Of a DNA stretch of 64,000 nt, positions 49,366-58,569 are shown in pieces; position 1 is the first letter of the stretch, and every line of letters starts with the position of its first letter. The notes below the pieces were generated by a model. The model did not search any database, was not told the DNA's origin, and worked only from the letters and a program-made list of their open reading frames with translations. The stretch is from assembly GCA_000263395.1 (NCBI GenBank), contig AJXE01000023.1:1-64000 (forward strand). The letters are read 5' to 3'. Position numbers and translations under genes: made by a program. This stretch comes from Stutzerimonas stutzeri TS44 (lineage in GTDB: Bacteria > Pseudomonadota > Gammaproteobacteria > Pseudomonadales > Pseudomonadaceae).

Positions 49366-51858
49366 CTATTTTTTGTTAAGGGATTCAACCCAAGGATCAA
49401 GCTTATGGAATAGCTTGGGATAGCGCCCCTTGAGATCCTTCTTCACCTCGACATAGGTGTTGGCCCAGAAACTCGCCAGGTCCTGCGTCACCTGCACCGG
49501 GCGCCGCGCCGGCGACAGCAGGTGCAGCTTGACCGGCTGGCGGCCGCCGGCGATGCGCGGCGTCTCGGCCAGGCCGAACAGCTCCTGCAGACGCACCGCC
49601 AGCACCGGCGGCCGCTCGCTGTAGTCCAGGCGGATGCGCGAACCGGAGGGCACCGCAAGCGCCTGCGGCGCCTGCTCCTGCAGGCGCTGCGGCAACGGCC
49701 AGGGCAGCAGCGTGGCGAGCATGGCGGCGAGGTCGAGCTGGGCGAAGTGCGCCAGCCGCGACACCTTGCCCAGATAGGGCAGCAGCCAGTCTTCCAGCCG
49801 TGCGAGCAGCGCGGCATCGCTGACGTCCGGCCATTCGCTGTCGCCGTCGCGCTCCAGATCGAGCTGCCGCAGCAGCGCGATGCGCGCCTGCCACTGGCGC
49901 AGCTCGGGCGTCCACGGCAGCAGCTCCAGGCCCTTGCGCCACACCAGACCGAGCAGCGCCCGCCCACGCGCGTCGTCATCCAGCTGCGGCAGCGGCTCGC
50001 GGGCGAGCACCAGCTCACCGACGCGGCGCTGACGCTCGGCGCGCAGCACGCCCTCGCGCTCGTCCCACTCCAGCTCGTCGTGCAGGCTGACCTGCTCGGC
50101 GAGTACGTCGTCGAACAGCGCCGGGTCGAGCGCGACGGCACGGTAGATGCGCTCCTCGCGCCGGCCCTGATGACTGCCGAGTTCGGCGATCACCAGCCAG
50201 GGTTCCTTCATCAGCGCATCGGGCTCGTCGAACTGCGCGGCGCGGCCGTTGGCCAGGCGATAGGCGCCGCCACCTTCGCGACGCTGGCGGGCGACGCGGT
50301 CGGGGTAGGCGAACGCCAGCAGCGCGGCGATGGCCTGCGCCTCGCTCAGCGTGGCCGGCGCCGCTCCGCTGCCACGCAGCAAATCACGGAACTGCCGGGC
50401 CAGCTGGCGCACGCGCTGCACCCCGGCACCGCGCCCCTCCTGCAGCTGATGCAGGCGCAGGGCGAGGTCGGCGCCGCCGCCACGCTGGGTGTCACGTTCG
50501 CTGAGCAGTGCGGCGATGTCCGCCGCCAGCGCCGCCTGCCCGAGTGCCTGGCCACGCAGCAGCAGATGCGCCAGGCGCGGGTGCACCGGCAGTTCGGCCA
50601 TCGCCTGGCCGTGGCCGGTCAATTGCCAGCCGCCCTGCGGACCGCGGCGCAGCGCCCCGAGCCGCTCCAGCAGCGCCTGCGCCTGGGCGTAGGCAGCAGC
50701 CGGCGGCGCATCGAGCCAGGCCAGCTCGTCCGGCTCGGCGCCCCAGCGCGCCAGTTGCAGGGCGACGCCAGCCAGATCGGCCTGGAGGATTTCCGCCTCG
50801 CCATAGGCCGCCAGCTGCGCGTGCTGCTCCTCGGACCACAGCCGGTAGCAGACGCCCGCTTCCAGGCGCCCGGCACGCCCGGCGCGCTGGATCGCCGAGG
50901 CGCGCGCGATGCGCCGCGTCTCCAGGCGCGTCATGCCGCTGCCGGGATCGAAGCGCGGTACCCGTGCCAGGCCGGCATCGACCACCACGCGCACGCCCTC
51001 GATGGTCAGGCTGGTCTCGGCGATGTTGGTCGCCAGCACCACCTTGCGCTTGCCGACCGGCGCCGGCTCGATCGCCGCGCGCTGGGCGGCCAGCTCCAGC
51101 TCGCCGTGCAGCGGACAGAGCAGTACGTCGCCGAGCCCGCCCAGCTGCTCGGCCAGCGCCTCGTTGACGCGGCGAATCTCCGCCTGGCCGGGAAGGAACA
51201 CCAGCACGCTGCCATGCTGCTCCTCCAGCGCCTGCACCACGGCCTGCACCACCCGTGCCTCGATGCGCTCGCCGGCCTGGTACGGCCGCCCCCAGCGCAG
51301 CGCCACCGGATGCATGCGCCCCTCACTGCGCACCACCGGCGCCTCGTCGAGCAGGCTGGAAAGCCGCGCGCCCTCCAGCGTGGCCGACATCAGCAGCAAC
51401 TTGAGCGGCTCGTCGCGCAGCAGCACCCGCGCATTGAGCGTCAGCGCCAGCGCCAGATCGGCGTCCAGGCTGCGCTCGTGGAACTCATCGAAGATCACCA
51501 GGCCGACGCCTTCCAGCGCCGGATCGTCCTGCAGGCGCCGCGCCAGAATGCCCTCGGTGACCACCTCGATGCGCGTTTGCGGCCCGACCTTGCTGTCCAG
51601 GCGGATGCGATAGCCAACGGTCTCGCCAACCCGCTCGCCCAGCTCGCTGGCCAGCCGCTCGGCTGCCGCACGCGCGGCCAGGCGGCGCGGTTCGAGCATG
51701 ATGAGTTTCTGCCCGACCAGCCACGGCTCGTCGAGCAGCGCCAGCGGCACACGGGTGGTCTTGCCGGCGCCCGGCGGTGCTTCGAGCACCGCTTCGTCGC
51801 GCTGTTGCAGGGCCTGGCGCAGCGCGGGCAGCGCCTCGTCGATGGGTAGCGGGATCAT
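49366..51858 (-). CDS. hrpB: ATP-dependent RNA helicase HrpB
   Basis: This 830-residue DEAH-type helicase has Walker A PPGAGKTTRVPLALL, the DEFHERSLDADL motif II, SAT motif III and the QRAGRAGR motif VI. A helicase-associated domain and the HrpB-specific C-terminus follow. Its cellular substrate is not known. The ATG at 51858 has GGAG six bases upstream, better than the in-frame ATG at 51870. The last codons and TAG stop lie within the 13-bp repeat that may be the island end, so the final residues (LNKK) could be altered by insertion. Confidence 0.94.
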   Translation of the reverse strand: MIPLPIDEALPALRQALQQRDEAVLEAPPGAGKTTRVPLALLDEPWLVGQKLIMLEPRRLAARAAAERLASELGERVGETVGYRIRLDSKVGPQTRIEVVTEGILARRLQDDPALEGVGLVIFDEFHERSLDADLALALTLNARVLLRDEPLKLLLMSATLEGARLSSLLDEAPVVRSEGRMHPVALRWGRPYQAGERIEARVVQAVVQALEEQHGSVLVFLPGQAEIRRVNEALAEQLGGLGDVLLCPLHGELELAAQRAAIEPAPVGKRKVVLATNIAETSLTIEGVRVVVDAGLARVPRFDPGSGMTRLETRRIARASAIQRAGRAGRLEAGVCYRLWSEEQHAQLAAYGEAEILQADLAGVALQLARWGAEPDELAWLDAPPAAAYAQAQALLERLGALRRGPQGGWQLTGHGQAMAELPVHPRLAHLLLRGQALGQAALAADIAALLSERDTQRGGGADLALRLHQLQEGRGAGVQRVRQLARQFRDLLRGSGAAPATLSEAQAIAALLAFAYPDRVARQRREGGGAYRLANGRAAQFDEPDALMKEPWLVIAELGSHQGRREERIYRAVALDPALFDDVLAEQVSLHDELEWDEREGVLRAERQRRVGELVLAREPLPQLDDDARGRALLGLVWRKGLELLPWTPELRQWQARIALLRQLDLERDGDSEWPDVSDAALLARLEDWLLPYLGKVSRLAHFAQLDLAAMLATLLPWPLPQRLQEQAPQALAVPSGSRIRLDYSERPPVLAVRLQELFGLAETPRIAGGRQPVKLHLLSPARRPVQVTQDLASFWANTYVEVKKDLKGRYPKLFHKLDPWVESLNKK

Positions 51859-52026
51859 GGGCGGCTCCATTCAAGGCGCACGATTGTAAGAGCAAACGGG
51901 CATGCGCCGAACGGCTGCCTGCCGCGGCATCGTCAGCGGTGAACAGCGATGCGGCCACGAGGGTCCGAGATCAGGAAAACATCACGCAGCCCTTGTATAG
52001 TTGCGCCACTTTCTGCGGAGGTCCCC

Positions 52027-52443
52027 ATGCGTACTCGTTCCCGCGTCATCGGCGGTCTGCTGGCCGTCTCCCTGCTGACCCAGCTGGCCGCCTGCGGCAC
52101 GCTGTTCTATCCGGACCGGCGCGGCCAGATCGAGGGCCGCATCGATCCGGCGATTGCCGCACTGAACGCCATCGGCCTGCTGTTCTACGTGATTCCCGGG
52201 CTGATCGCCTTCGGCATCGATTTCGCCACCGGCGCCATCTACCTGCCCGAAGGCCAGTATTCGGTCGCGCCAGACAAGCTGCAGGACGCCATCGGTGCCG
52301 ACGGGCAGGTTGACCCGACGCGCCTGAAGGCGATCCTCGAACAGGAACTCGGCCGCAGCCTGCCGCTGGATGATCCGCGCCTGATCGAGCAACACGGCAG
52401 CCACGAACAGCTGGCCGCCTACGGTCTGCGGACCGCCGCCTGA
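52027..52443 (+). CDS. Small lipoprotein of unknown function
   Basis: This 138-residue protein has a signal peptide ending in the lipobox LAACG (Cys near 23). A hydrophobic middle segment (NAIGLLFYVIPGLIAFGIDFATGAIYLP) suggests a second membrane contact. The ATG at 52027 has GCGGAGG upstream. Its stop overlaps the fieF-like ATG by one base. I do not recognise a functional family. Confidence 0.78.
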   Translation: MRTRSRVIGGLLAVSLLTQLAACGTLFYPDRRGQIEGRIDPAIAALNAIGLLFYVIPGLIAFGIDFATGAIYLPEGQYSVAPDKLQDAIGADGQVDPTRLKAILEQELGRSLPLDDPRLIEQHGSHEQLAAYGLRTAA

Positions 52444-53351
52444 TGGCTTCGGCCAGCCGCAACACCAGCGCCGAACACGCCCGCCTGCTGCGCCGCGCCA
52501 CGAGCGCCGCGCTGGCGGTGGCGCTGTTCCTCGCCGCGAGCAAGGCGGTGGCCTGGTGGCTGAGCGGCTCGGTGAGCCTGCTGGCGGGGCTGACCGATTC
52601 GCTGCTCGACGGCGCCGCCTCGCTGCTCAACCTGCTGGCGGTGCACTACTCGTTGCGTCCAGCCGACGACGACCACCGTTACGGCCACGGCAAGGCAGAA
52701 GCACTGGCCGGTCTCGGCCAGGCGCTATTCATCGGCGTCAGCGCGGTGCTGGTCGGTGCCCAGGGCGTCGACCGGATACTGCATCCGCAACCGCTGGGCG
52801 CGCCGCTGCTGGGTATCGTGGTGATCGTCGTTTCGCTGCTGCTGACCGTGGCGCTGCTGGCCTATCAGCGGCATGTGGTGCGCATCACCGGCTCGACGGC
52901 GATCCGCGCCGATTCGCTGCACTATCGCTCGGACCTGCTGCTCAACAGCAGCATCCTACTGGCGCTGGTGCTGGCCAGCTACGGCTGGGAGCAGCTGGAC
53001 GCCATCTTCGGCATCGCCATTGCCTTCTACATCCTGTGGAGCGCGGCGAGCATCCTGCGCGAGGCCGGTGCGGTGCTGATGGACACCGAAGTAGCGCCCG
53101 AAATCAGCGAGGACATGCACCGGCTGGCCTGCAGCGTACCCGGCGTGCTCGGCTGCCATGACCTGCGCACGCGGGTTTCCGGCACGCGCTGGTTCGTCCA
53201 GCTGCATCTGGAGCTGCCCGGCGAGCTGTCGCTGTCACGCGCGCATGCGCTGTGCGATCAGGCCGAAGCGGCCATCCACGCGCGCTACCCGCGCGCCGAA
53301 GTGCTGGTGCATGCCGACCCGCAGGAAGTGGTGAAGCCCGAAGCACACTAG
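52443..53351 (+). CDS. fieF: Cation diffusion facilitator metal exporter (FieF-like)
   Basis: This 302-residue protein has six membrane segments and the CDF metal sites LTDSLLDGAASL (TM2) and HYRSDLLLN (TM5). A HGKAEALAGL motif follows the TM2-TM3 region, and a cytoplasmic C-terminal domain has His and Asp ligands (QLHLELPGE). Length and motifs match FieF/YiiP, which exports Fe(II) or Zn(II) by proton exchange. It is coupled to the upstream lipoprotein. Confidence 0.92.
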   Translation: MASASRNTSAEHARLLRRATSAALAVALFLAASKAVAWWLSGSVSLLAGLTDSLLDGAASLLNLLAVHYSLRPADDDHRYGHGKAEALAGLGQALFIGVSAVLVGAQGVDRILHPQPLGAPLLGIVVIVVSLLLTVALLAYQRHVVRITGSTAIRADSLHYRSDLLLNSSILLALVLASYGWEQLDAIFGIAIAFYILWSAASILREAGAVLMDTEVAPEISEDMHRLACSVPGVLGCHDLRTRVSGTRWFVQLHLELPGELSLSRAHALCDQAEAAIHARYPRAEVLVHADPQEVVKPEAH

Positions 53352-53356
53352 CGGGC

Positions 53357-53385
53357 AAAAAAAAGACCACGCCGAAGCGTGGTCT
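53357..53385 (-). terminator. Leftward terminator with no assigned gene
   Basis: In the leftward direction a 9-bp stem (AGACCACGC/GCGTGGTCT, CGAA-type tetraloop) is followed by eight T. In the rightward direction there is no T run, so it is unlikely to be the fieF terminator. Confidence 0.75.
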
Positions 53386-53589
53386 CTGATCATCTGGCGG
53401 GCCGATGGTAACGGCATCTTCATCCAGCGCCTTGTGGGCGGTGGGGTCCCGGACCGCTACGCTGGGTAAGCGCAGCGGGGATGTACCAGCCGGTTGACCG
53501 GTACCGTTACTGCCGGGAGCGGAAGTTGTGATCAGGTTACGCGCCCTGTCGCGAAAGATGTTTGCGAAGATTGCTCAAACAAATGCTAC

Positions 53590-53628
53590 TTGCGCAATGA
53601 TCGACAACTAGATAATCCTTTTGCGCAA
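53590..53628 (+). promoter_or_regulatory. lrp control region with paired TTGCGCAA palindromes
   Basis: TTGCGCAA occurs at 53590-53597 and 53621-53628, with centres 31 bases apart, about three helical turns. The pair lies 24-62 bases upstream of the lrp ATG. Lrp-type proteins often bind such phased sites at their own genes, so autoregulation is likely. A weak GATAAT (53611-53616) lies between them. Confidence 0.55.
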
Positions 53629-53651
53629 TCCATCATTTAGCGGTAGCAGAA

Positions 53652-54131
53652 ATGAGCAAACTCGATCGTTACGACCTGCGCATCCTCGCCGAACTGCAGC
53701 ACGACGCACGCATCTCCAACCAGGAACTGGCCGAACGCATTGGCCTGTCGCCCTCGCCCTGTTCGCGACGGGTCAAGCAGCTCGAGGACGACGGCTACAT
53801 CGCCCGCCAGGTCGCCCTGCTCGACCGCAAGAAGCTCGGCCTGACGCTCACCGCCTACGTACTGATCGGCATGGATCGGCACACCCCGGAGCGCTTCGAG
53901 CACTTCGAGGGCGTGATCGGCCAATGTCCGCAGGTGCTCGAATGCAGCCTGGTCACCGGAATGGATGCCGACTATCAGCTCAAGGTGGTGGTGCCGGACA
54001 TGGAGCACTACCAGCAGTTCCTGCTCGGTACGCTGACGCGCATCGAAGGCGTGTCGAGCGTGCGTTCGAGCTTCGTGCTGCGCCAGGTGGCCTCCAGCAC
54101 CGAACTGCCACTGGAGCACCTGCGCGGCTGA
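53652..54131 (+). CDS. lrp: Lrp/AsnC-family transcriptional regulator
   Basis: This 159-residue protein has an N-terminal helix-turn-helix (LDRYDLRILAELQHDARISNQELAERIGLSPSPCSRRVKQLEDDGYI) and a C-terminal RAM ligand-binding domain with the family TGMDADYQLKV motif. It resembles Pseudomonas Lrp-type regulators of amino-acid catabolism, but no target gene is adjacent. The start at 53652 follows a modest AGCAGAA. I use the lrp symbol for the family only. Confidence 0.85.
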   Translation: MSKLDRYDLRILAELQHDARISNQELAERIGLSPSPCSRRVKQLEDDGYIARQVALLDRKKLGLTLTAYVLIGMDRHTPERFEHFEGVIGQCPQVLECSLVTGMDADYQLKVVVPDMEHYQQFLLGTLTRIEGVSSVRSSFVLRQVASSTELPLEHLRG

Positions 54132-54175
54132 GACGCCGCTCACGAACCCGCGCCCCACCCGCCGAGGCGATTGCG

Positions 54176-54181
54176 TATAAT
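54176..54181 (+). promoter_or_regulatory. -10 element upstream of the DUF2788 gene
   Basis: A perfect TATAAT lies 120 bases before the DUF2788 ATG, leaving a leader of about 115 bases. The -35 region is not clear. Confidence 0.45.
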
Positions 54182-54300
54182 CCGCGCCGCCTTGCTATGC
54201 CCCGCACGCAATCCAATAAGAGCCCCGCTCGATAACCATGCGCCTGCCGCTGTCATAGCTTCTGTCGTCTGTTTTCAGACCTAGTCATGCGGAGGATTCG

Positions 54301-54504
54301 ATGGATCCAGCTGTTTTCGAAGAATGGATGATGATCATCCTGGTCGGTGGCCTGGTGGCCTTCATGGCCTTCATCGTCTGGGATCTGGCAAAAAAATCGA
54401 AGGCCGGACGCTACGGCACGCTGGTGCTGTTCGGCGCGCTCGGGCTGGGCGTGCTCGGCTTCGTCATCAAGACCCTGGTGATCGGTAGCCTCGAAGGCAT
54501 CTGA
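54301..54504 (+). CDS. DUF2788 small membrane protein
   Basis: This 67-residue protein has two hydrophobic helices (about 10-30 and 40-60) with a short basic loop AKKSKAGRYG between. Family DUF2788 is found across Pseudomonas and has no known function. GGAGG lies upstream of the ATG. It precedes a globin gene by 73 bases and may be co-transcribed with it. Confidence 0.85.
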   Translation: MDPAVFEEWMMIILVGGLVAFMAFIVWDLAKKSKAGRYGTLVLFGALGLGVLGFVIKTLVIGSLEGI

Positions 54505-54577
54505 TCGCCCTCCCCATCCGAACCTGCGGCCGCGTCATGCCGATGCGGTCCGGGTCGCTATTTGCCAAGGAAAAGCC

Positions 54578-54970
54578 ATGAAGCCCACTGATCGGGTTAT
54601 GCAGAGCTATGGCCGCTGTTGCGCCAGCGCGAGCTTCTTCGACGACTTCTACGTCAACTTCCTCGCCAGCTCGCCACTGGTGCGCGAAAAGTTCGTGCAG
54701 ACCGACATGGCCGCGCAGAAGCACCTGCTGCGCGCCGGCATTCTCAATCTGGTGCTGTTCGCCCGCGGCATGCCGGACACCAAGCTCAAGGCGCTCGGCC
54801 AGAGCCATTCGCGCAGCGGCTTCGACATTCGCCCCGAGCTGTACGATCTCTGGCTGGCGGCGCTGCTGCGCACGGTCGGCGCGCACGACGAGGCGGCCGG
54901 CAAGGAAGACCTGCAAGCCTGGCGCGAGGTGCTCGGCAAGGGCATCGACGTGATCAAGTCCTACTACTGA
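54578..54970 (+). CDS. Single-domain globin
   Basis: This 130-residue all-helical protein has the globin pattern. The segment KALGQSHSRSGFDIRPELYDLWLAALLRTV supplies the likely proximal haem-binding His (in GQSH) and the GH helices. It lacks the FAD/NAD reductase domain of flavohaemoglobins. Its role, oxygen or NO binding, is not known. AAGGAA stands seven bases before the ATG. Confidence 0.82.
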   Translation: MKPTDRVMQSYGRCCASASFFDDFYVNFLASSPLVREKFVQTDMAAQKHLLRAGILNLVLFARGMPDTKLKALGQSHSRSGFDIRPELYDLWLAALLRTVGAHDEAAGKEDLQAWREVLGKGIDVIKSYY

Positions 54971-54983
54971 CGCAGCCGGTGCG

Positions 54984-55622
54984 CTACAGCCGCGCCGGCA
55001 CTTCCCGCCATTCGCCGGGCTGCAGCCCAGCGAGCGCCCACGGCCCGATGCGCACCCGCACCAGCCGCAAGGTCGGCAGCCCGACCGCCGCCGTCATGCG
55101 CCGCACCTGACGATTGCGCCCCTCGCGGATCACCAGCTCCAGCCAGGCGGTCGGTACGCTCTTGCGAAAGCGCACCGGCGGGTTGCGCGGCCACAGCGCG
55201 GGTTCGTCCAGCCGCCGCGCCTCGGCCGGCAGCGTGAGGCCATCGTTCAGCTCGACGCCCCTGCGCAAGCGTTCGAGCTGCTCTTCGCTCACCTCACCCT
55301 CCACCTGCACCCAGTAGGTCTTGGGCAGCTTGTGCTTCGGATCGGCGATGCGCGCCTGCAGGCGGCCGTCGTTGGTCAGCAGCAGCAGGCCCTCGCTGTC
55401 GCGATCGAGGCGCCCGGCGGGATAGACGCCGGGCACATCGACAAAATCTTTCAGCGTCGCACGCCCATCGGCATCGGCGAACTGGGTCAGCACGTCGAAT
55501 GGCTTGTTCAGCAGCAGCAGGCGCGGCTCGGCCGGCGGCGCCTTGGCCACGCGGCGCGGCGCTGCCGGACGCCCGGACCGGGGCGGCGAAGACGGAGAGC
55601 GGGGGCGGGGCGAACGGGGCAT
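54984..55622 (-). CDS. rluE: 23S rRNA pseudouridine synthase RluE
   Basis: This 212-residue RsuA-family enzyme lacks an S4 domain and has the catalytic motif [20 protein letters not shown], with Asp in GRLDRDS as the nucleophile region. The [11 protein letters not shown] motif follows. The size and lack of an S4 domain match RluE, which modifies U2457 of 23S rRNA. A Pro/Arg/Ser-rich N-terminal extension of about 30 residues precedes the domain. It is convergent with the globin gene. Confidence 0.9.
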   Translation of the reverse strand: MPRSPRPRSPSSPPRSGRPAAPRRVAKAPPAEPRLLLLNKPFDVLTQFADADGRATLKDFVDVPGVYPAGRLDRDSEGLLLLTNDGRLQARIADPKHKLPKTYWVQVEGEVSEEQLERLRRGVELNDGLTLPAEARRLDEPALWPRNPPVRFRKSVPTAWLELVIREGRNRQVRRMTAAVGLPTLRLVRVRIGPWALAGLQPGEWREVPARL

Positions 55623-55861
55623 GACGGATCGTTACGAGGGGGACCGGCCATGCTAGAAGCGCGCGCTCGCGGCTGCAAGCGCGCCGGCAACCGCCGCAGC
55701 ATTGCACCCGCGCGGCAAATCCGGCCCAATCGGTATGCCGCCGGCCTCGGCAGACCGGCTGCCGCGGCCACGCCGGTCACTCAGCGACGATCCTTTGGCC
55801 GCAAAACGGGTCAATGGATTCTGTGCCCTGCGCCCCCCGCCCATTTTCGAAGGACTGCAAC

Positions 55862-56374
55862 GTGCTGATACGCGACGCCCGTGAAACCGATCTCGAAGGC
55901 ATCCTCTACATCTACAACGACGCGGTGCTGAACAGCACGGCGATCTGGAACGACACGCCGGTCGATCTGACCAACCGCCAGGCCTGGCTCGCCGAGCGTG
56001 AGGAACAGGGCCACCCGGTGCTGGTGGCACTGGACGATGCACAGCAGGTGGTCGGCTATGCCAGCTACGGCCCGTGGCGACCGCACGAGGGGTTTCGCCA
56101 CACCGTCGAGCATTCGGTCTACGTGCGCGACGGCCAGCGCGGTGGCGGCATCGGCCGCGGCTTGATGCGCGAGCTGATCGAGCGCGCCCGCCACGCCGGC
56201 CAGCATGTGATGGTCGGCGCCATCGAGAGCGAGAATCGTGCCTCGGTGCACATGCACCAGCAGCTGGGGTTCATCCATGTCGGGCAGATGCGCCAGGTGG
56301 GCTGCAAGTTCGGCCGCTGGCTGGACCTGACCCTCATGCAGCTGATCCTCGATACGGAACGCCGCGCGCCGTGA
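55862..56374 (+). CDS. mddA: GNAT acetyltransferase of the MddA/Pat type
   Basis: This 170-residue GNAT enzyme closely resembles, from memory, the P. aeruginosa methionine-sulfone/sulfoximine (phosphinothricin-type) acetyltransferase. Matching stretches are IYNDAVLNSTAIWNDTPVDLTNRQAWL, SYGPWRPHEGFRHTVEHSVYV and KFGRWLDLTLMQL. The acetyl-CoA loop is QRGGGIGRGLM. It probably detoxifies glutamine-synthetase inhibitors. The start is the GTG at 55862, with AAGGAC six bases upstream; an ATG at 55814 is in frame but not supported. Confidence 0.88.
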   Translation: MLIRDARETDLEGILYIYNDAVLNSTAIWNDTPVDLTNRQAWLAEREEQGHPVLVALDDAQQVVGYASYGPWRPHEGFRHTVEHSVYVRDGQRGGGIGRGLMRELIERARHAGQHVMVGAIESENRASVHMHQQLGFIHVGQMRQVGCKFGRWLDLTLMQLILDTERRAP

Positions 56375-56395
56375 TCACCTGCCCCGGCGCGCCGC

Positions 56396-56662
56396 TCAGC
56401 GCAGCTGGCTGTCCTTGCTGCCTCGGCGGTTGTAGCCGCTGAAGGCGGCTTCCTGCTTGTCCGCCTCGGCCTGACAGGCGATGCACAGGCGCACGCCGGG
56501 TACCGCCTGGCGACGGGCCTCGGGAATCGCCACGCCGCACTCTTCGCAATGTTTCAGGCTTTCGCCGCGGGCGAGCCTGCTGCGCGCGCGCTGCACCGCG
56601 TCCTCGATGGTGCTGTCGATCTGCTCCTGGACGGCGCCGTCGCCGGCCCAACCTGTTGCCAT
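56396..56662 (-). CDS. ybiI: DksA/TraR-type zinc-finger protein (YbiI-like)
   Basis: This 88-residue protein has the C4 zinc finger CEECG...CIAC and a near-complete match in pattern to E. coli YbiI: MATGWAGDGAVQEQIDSTIEDA at the start and GYNRRGSKDSQLR at the end. DksA-family proteins enter the RNA polymerase secondary channel, but the role of YbiI-type short forms is not settled. The ATG at 56662 has GGAGG upstream. It is convergent with mddA. Confidence 0.92.
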   Translation of the reverse strand: MATGWAGDGAVQEQIDSTIEDAVQRARSRLARGESLKHCEECGVAIPEARRQAVPGVRLCIACQAEADKQEAAFSGYNRRGSKDSQLR

Positions 56663-56834
56663 GCTCACCTCCCGCAGCGCCTGGATGCTGCTCTGCCATT
56701 GGATGCCTGCCCGGCGGCGACGCTCGCCGCCGGCACGACCGCCGGTCGATGACTGCCGGACGGCCGACGGATGGCGCCACCGCCGCGCCGCCAGCGCCTA
56801 TCCTGCCCCGGTTGGAAAATCTCCGTCAAAGCCC

Positions 56835-57557
56835 ATGCACCGCTTCGTTCCCCTCCTCGCCGGCCTGCTGCTGATGGTGGGCTGCGCCAACCAGCCGCGC
56901 ACACTGGAGCGCGACCTCGGCGCGTTCGATCTCAGGCTCGGCACCGAGCCCACGCGCAGCATGGCCCAGGGCCTGGTGCAGCCGGGCGCGAGCGGCGCGT
57001 TCCACGGCGGCCTCGACCTCAGCCACGCCAGCGGCCTGTATGTCGGCCAGTGGACGCCGAGCGTCGGCCTCAGCGAGGGCCGCCAGCTGGAGGTCAACTC
57101 CTACCTCGGCTATCTGCAGCAGCCGACCGACGGCCAGTTCGGCTATGAGTTCGGCCTGATGCGCTACAGCTTCCCGGAAAGCGACGACTGGGGTCGCCTG
57201 CAGTATTACGGCGGCCTCACGCTGGGCAGCCGCAGCCTCGGCGCCGCGCTGAACAGCACGGCCGAGCGCCGCGACAGCACGCTGTATCTCGATCTGGGCC
57301 GGGTGACGCCGTTCGGTGTCGGGGTGCGGCTGAGCTACTCCAGCCACGCGCTGGCCACGCCACGCCGGTTCGAGGGCGGCAGCGTCAGCCTGTTCAGCGA
57401 CTGGTCGCTCAACCTGTCGCGACCCTGGCTCGGCCTGCAGCTGGATCTTTCCTACAGCGATTCGAGCCTGCAGCGCGCCGAATGCGGCGCCTATTCCGGG
57501 CGCAACCCGCGCTGCGAAGGCCTGCTGACCCTGCGCGCCGAGCGCCGGCTGTTCTGA
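56835..57557 (+). CDS. TorF-family putative porin with lipoprotein signal
   Basis: This 240-residue protein starts with a signal ending LLLMVGC, a lipobox. The rest is rich in alternating hydrophobic strands with aromatic residues, as in an outer-membrane beta-barrel: SGLYVGQWTPSVGLSEGRQLEVNSYLGYL. This matches the Gcw_chp/TorF family of putative porins. It ends in Leu-Phe, typical of outer-membrane proteins. No partner gene is evident. Confidence 0.8.
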   Translation: MHRFVPLLAGLLLMVGCANQPRTLERDLGAFDLRLGTEPTRSMAQGLVQPGASGAFHGGLDLSHASGLYVGQWTPSVGLSEGRQLEVNSYLGYLQQPTDGQFGYEFGLMRYSFPESDDWGRLQYYGGLTLGSRSLGAALNSTAERRDSTLYLDLGRVTPFGVGVRLSYSSHALATPRRFEGGSVSLFSDWSLNLSRPWLGLQLDLSYSDSSLQRAECGAYSGRNPRCEGLLTLRAERRLF

Positions 57558-57564
57558 GCGCCAC

Positions 57565-58428
57565 TCATTCCTTGACCTGCATGTACTCCTCGGCCCAGAC
57601 CATGTATTCGTCGGCGGTGGAGTACTTGACCGACAGCTGCGAGGCGTTGAGGTCCAGCGCATCGACCTGGCGCTGCTCGCGCAGGCAGTCGTAGGTGGCC
57701 TTGATCGCGGCGAAGTAGGCGGCGTGGCCGTTGACCACGATGCGCACGCCGAGCGCGGCCAGACGGGCGTTGTCGCGCAGGTTGGGGTTGCCGTAGGTGA
57801 CCAGCATCAGCGGCCGGGTCAGCTGGCTGGCGATGCTTTCCAGATGATCGAAGTCCTCGATGCCGACCAGGCAGATCGCGTCGGCGCCGGCCTTCTCGTA
57901 GGCCTGGGCGCGGGCGATCACCTCTTCGAAGCCGATCACGCCGGCGTTGGTGCGGGCGATGATGGCCATCTGCGGATCGATCCGTGCCTCCAGCGCCGCG
58001 CGAATCTTGCCGACCGCCTCGAACATGCCGATCAGGTCGGTGGACTTGCGGCCGAATTTGGCCGGCAGCAGAGTGTCCTCGATGGTCAGCGCGGAGATGC
58101 CGGCACGCTCCAGCTCGGTCACCGTGCGCATGACGTTGAGCGCATTGCCGTAGCCGTGGTCGGCGTCGGCCAGCACCGGCAGCTGCGCGACGCGGCAGAT
58201 GCGCGTGGCCTGCTCGACGAACTCGCTGAGGGTGATGAGGTTGAAGTCCGGCGCCGCCAGCACCTGCAGCGACGCCACCGAGCCACCGAGGATGCCCACC
58301 TCGAAGCCGAGATCGGCGGCGATGCGCGCCGACATCGGATCGAACACCGAGGCGGTGTGGAAGCAGCGGTCGGCCGCGAGCAACTGGCGGAAGTTCTTGC
58401 GCAGATCGTGATGCGAGATTCGTAGCAT
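57565..58428 (-). CDS. Oxaloacetate decarboxylase (ICL/PEP mutase family)
   Basis: This 287-residue TIM-barrel enzyme matches the pattern of the P. aeruginosa oxaloacetate decarboxylase: a [16 protein letters not shown] metal site, [18 protein letters not shown] and IARTNA. It converts oxaloacetate to pyruvate and CO2 with Mg or Mn. The ATG at 58428 has AGGTAA upstream. It lies seven bases past the convergent TorF gene. Confidence 0.9.
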   Translation of the reverse strand: MLRISHHDLRKNFRQLLAADRCFHTASVFDPMSARIAADLGFEVGILGGSVASLQVLAAPDFNLITLSEFVEQATRICRVAQLPVLADADHGYGNALNVMRTVTELERAGISALTIEDTLLPAKFGRKSTDLIGMFEAVGKIRAALEARIDPQMAIIARTNAGVIGFEEVIARAQAYEKAGADAICLVGIEDFDHLESIASQLTRPLMLVTYGNPNLRDNARLAALGVRIVVNGHAAYFAAIKATYDCLREQRQVDALDLNASQLSVKYSTADEYMVWAEEYMQVKE

Positions 58429-58569
58429 TATGAGTTACCTAGTCAAACGGCACGCAAAGGGTCGGGTCGCCCCTGTCGAAACACCTTGTTGGAAGCTGTC
58501 CACATGGTCAAACGACACATTCCCTCGACCATGCGGGAAAAACCGTCCCGCCGGCACCGCGGCGAACGC

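Larger units (their letters stand above)
38770..49370. mobile_element. Putative genomic island with tyrosine recombinase operon
   Basis: An AT-richer block lies between an orphan binding-protein gene and hrpB. It carries three recombinase-type genes, a small coiled-coil gene and the mod/tauE cassette. A 13-bp inverted repeat, AATAGTTTGACTG at 38770-38782 and its complement at 49358-49370, could mark the ends; the right copy covers the hrpB stop codon. The existence of the island is well supported by gene content and composition, but the exact ends are inferred. Confidence 0.65.
53352..53651. other. Intergenic region between fieF and lrp
   Basis: This 300-base gap holds a strong leftward terminator (53357-53385), about 200 bases of GC-rich sequence without a convincing ORF, and the lrp control region with two TTGCGCAA palindromes. 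The terminator has no leftward gene to serve, so a small leftward RNA is possible. Confidence 0.6.
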
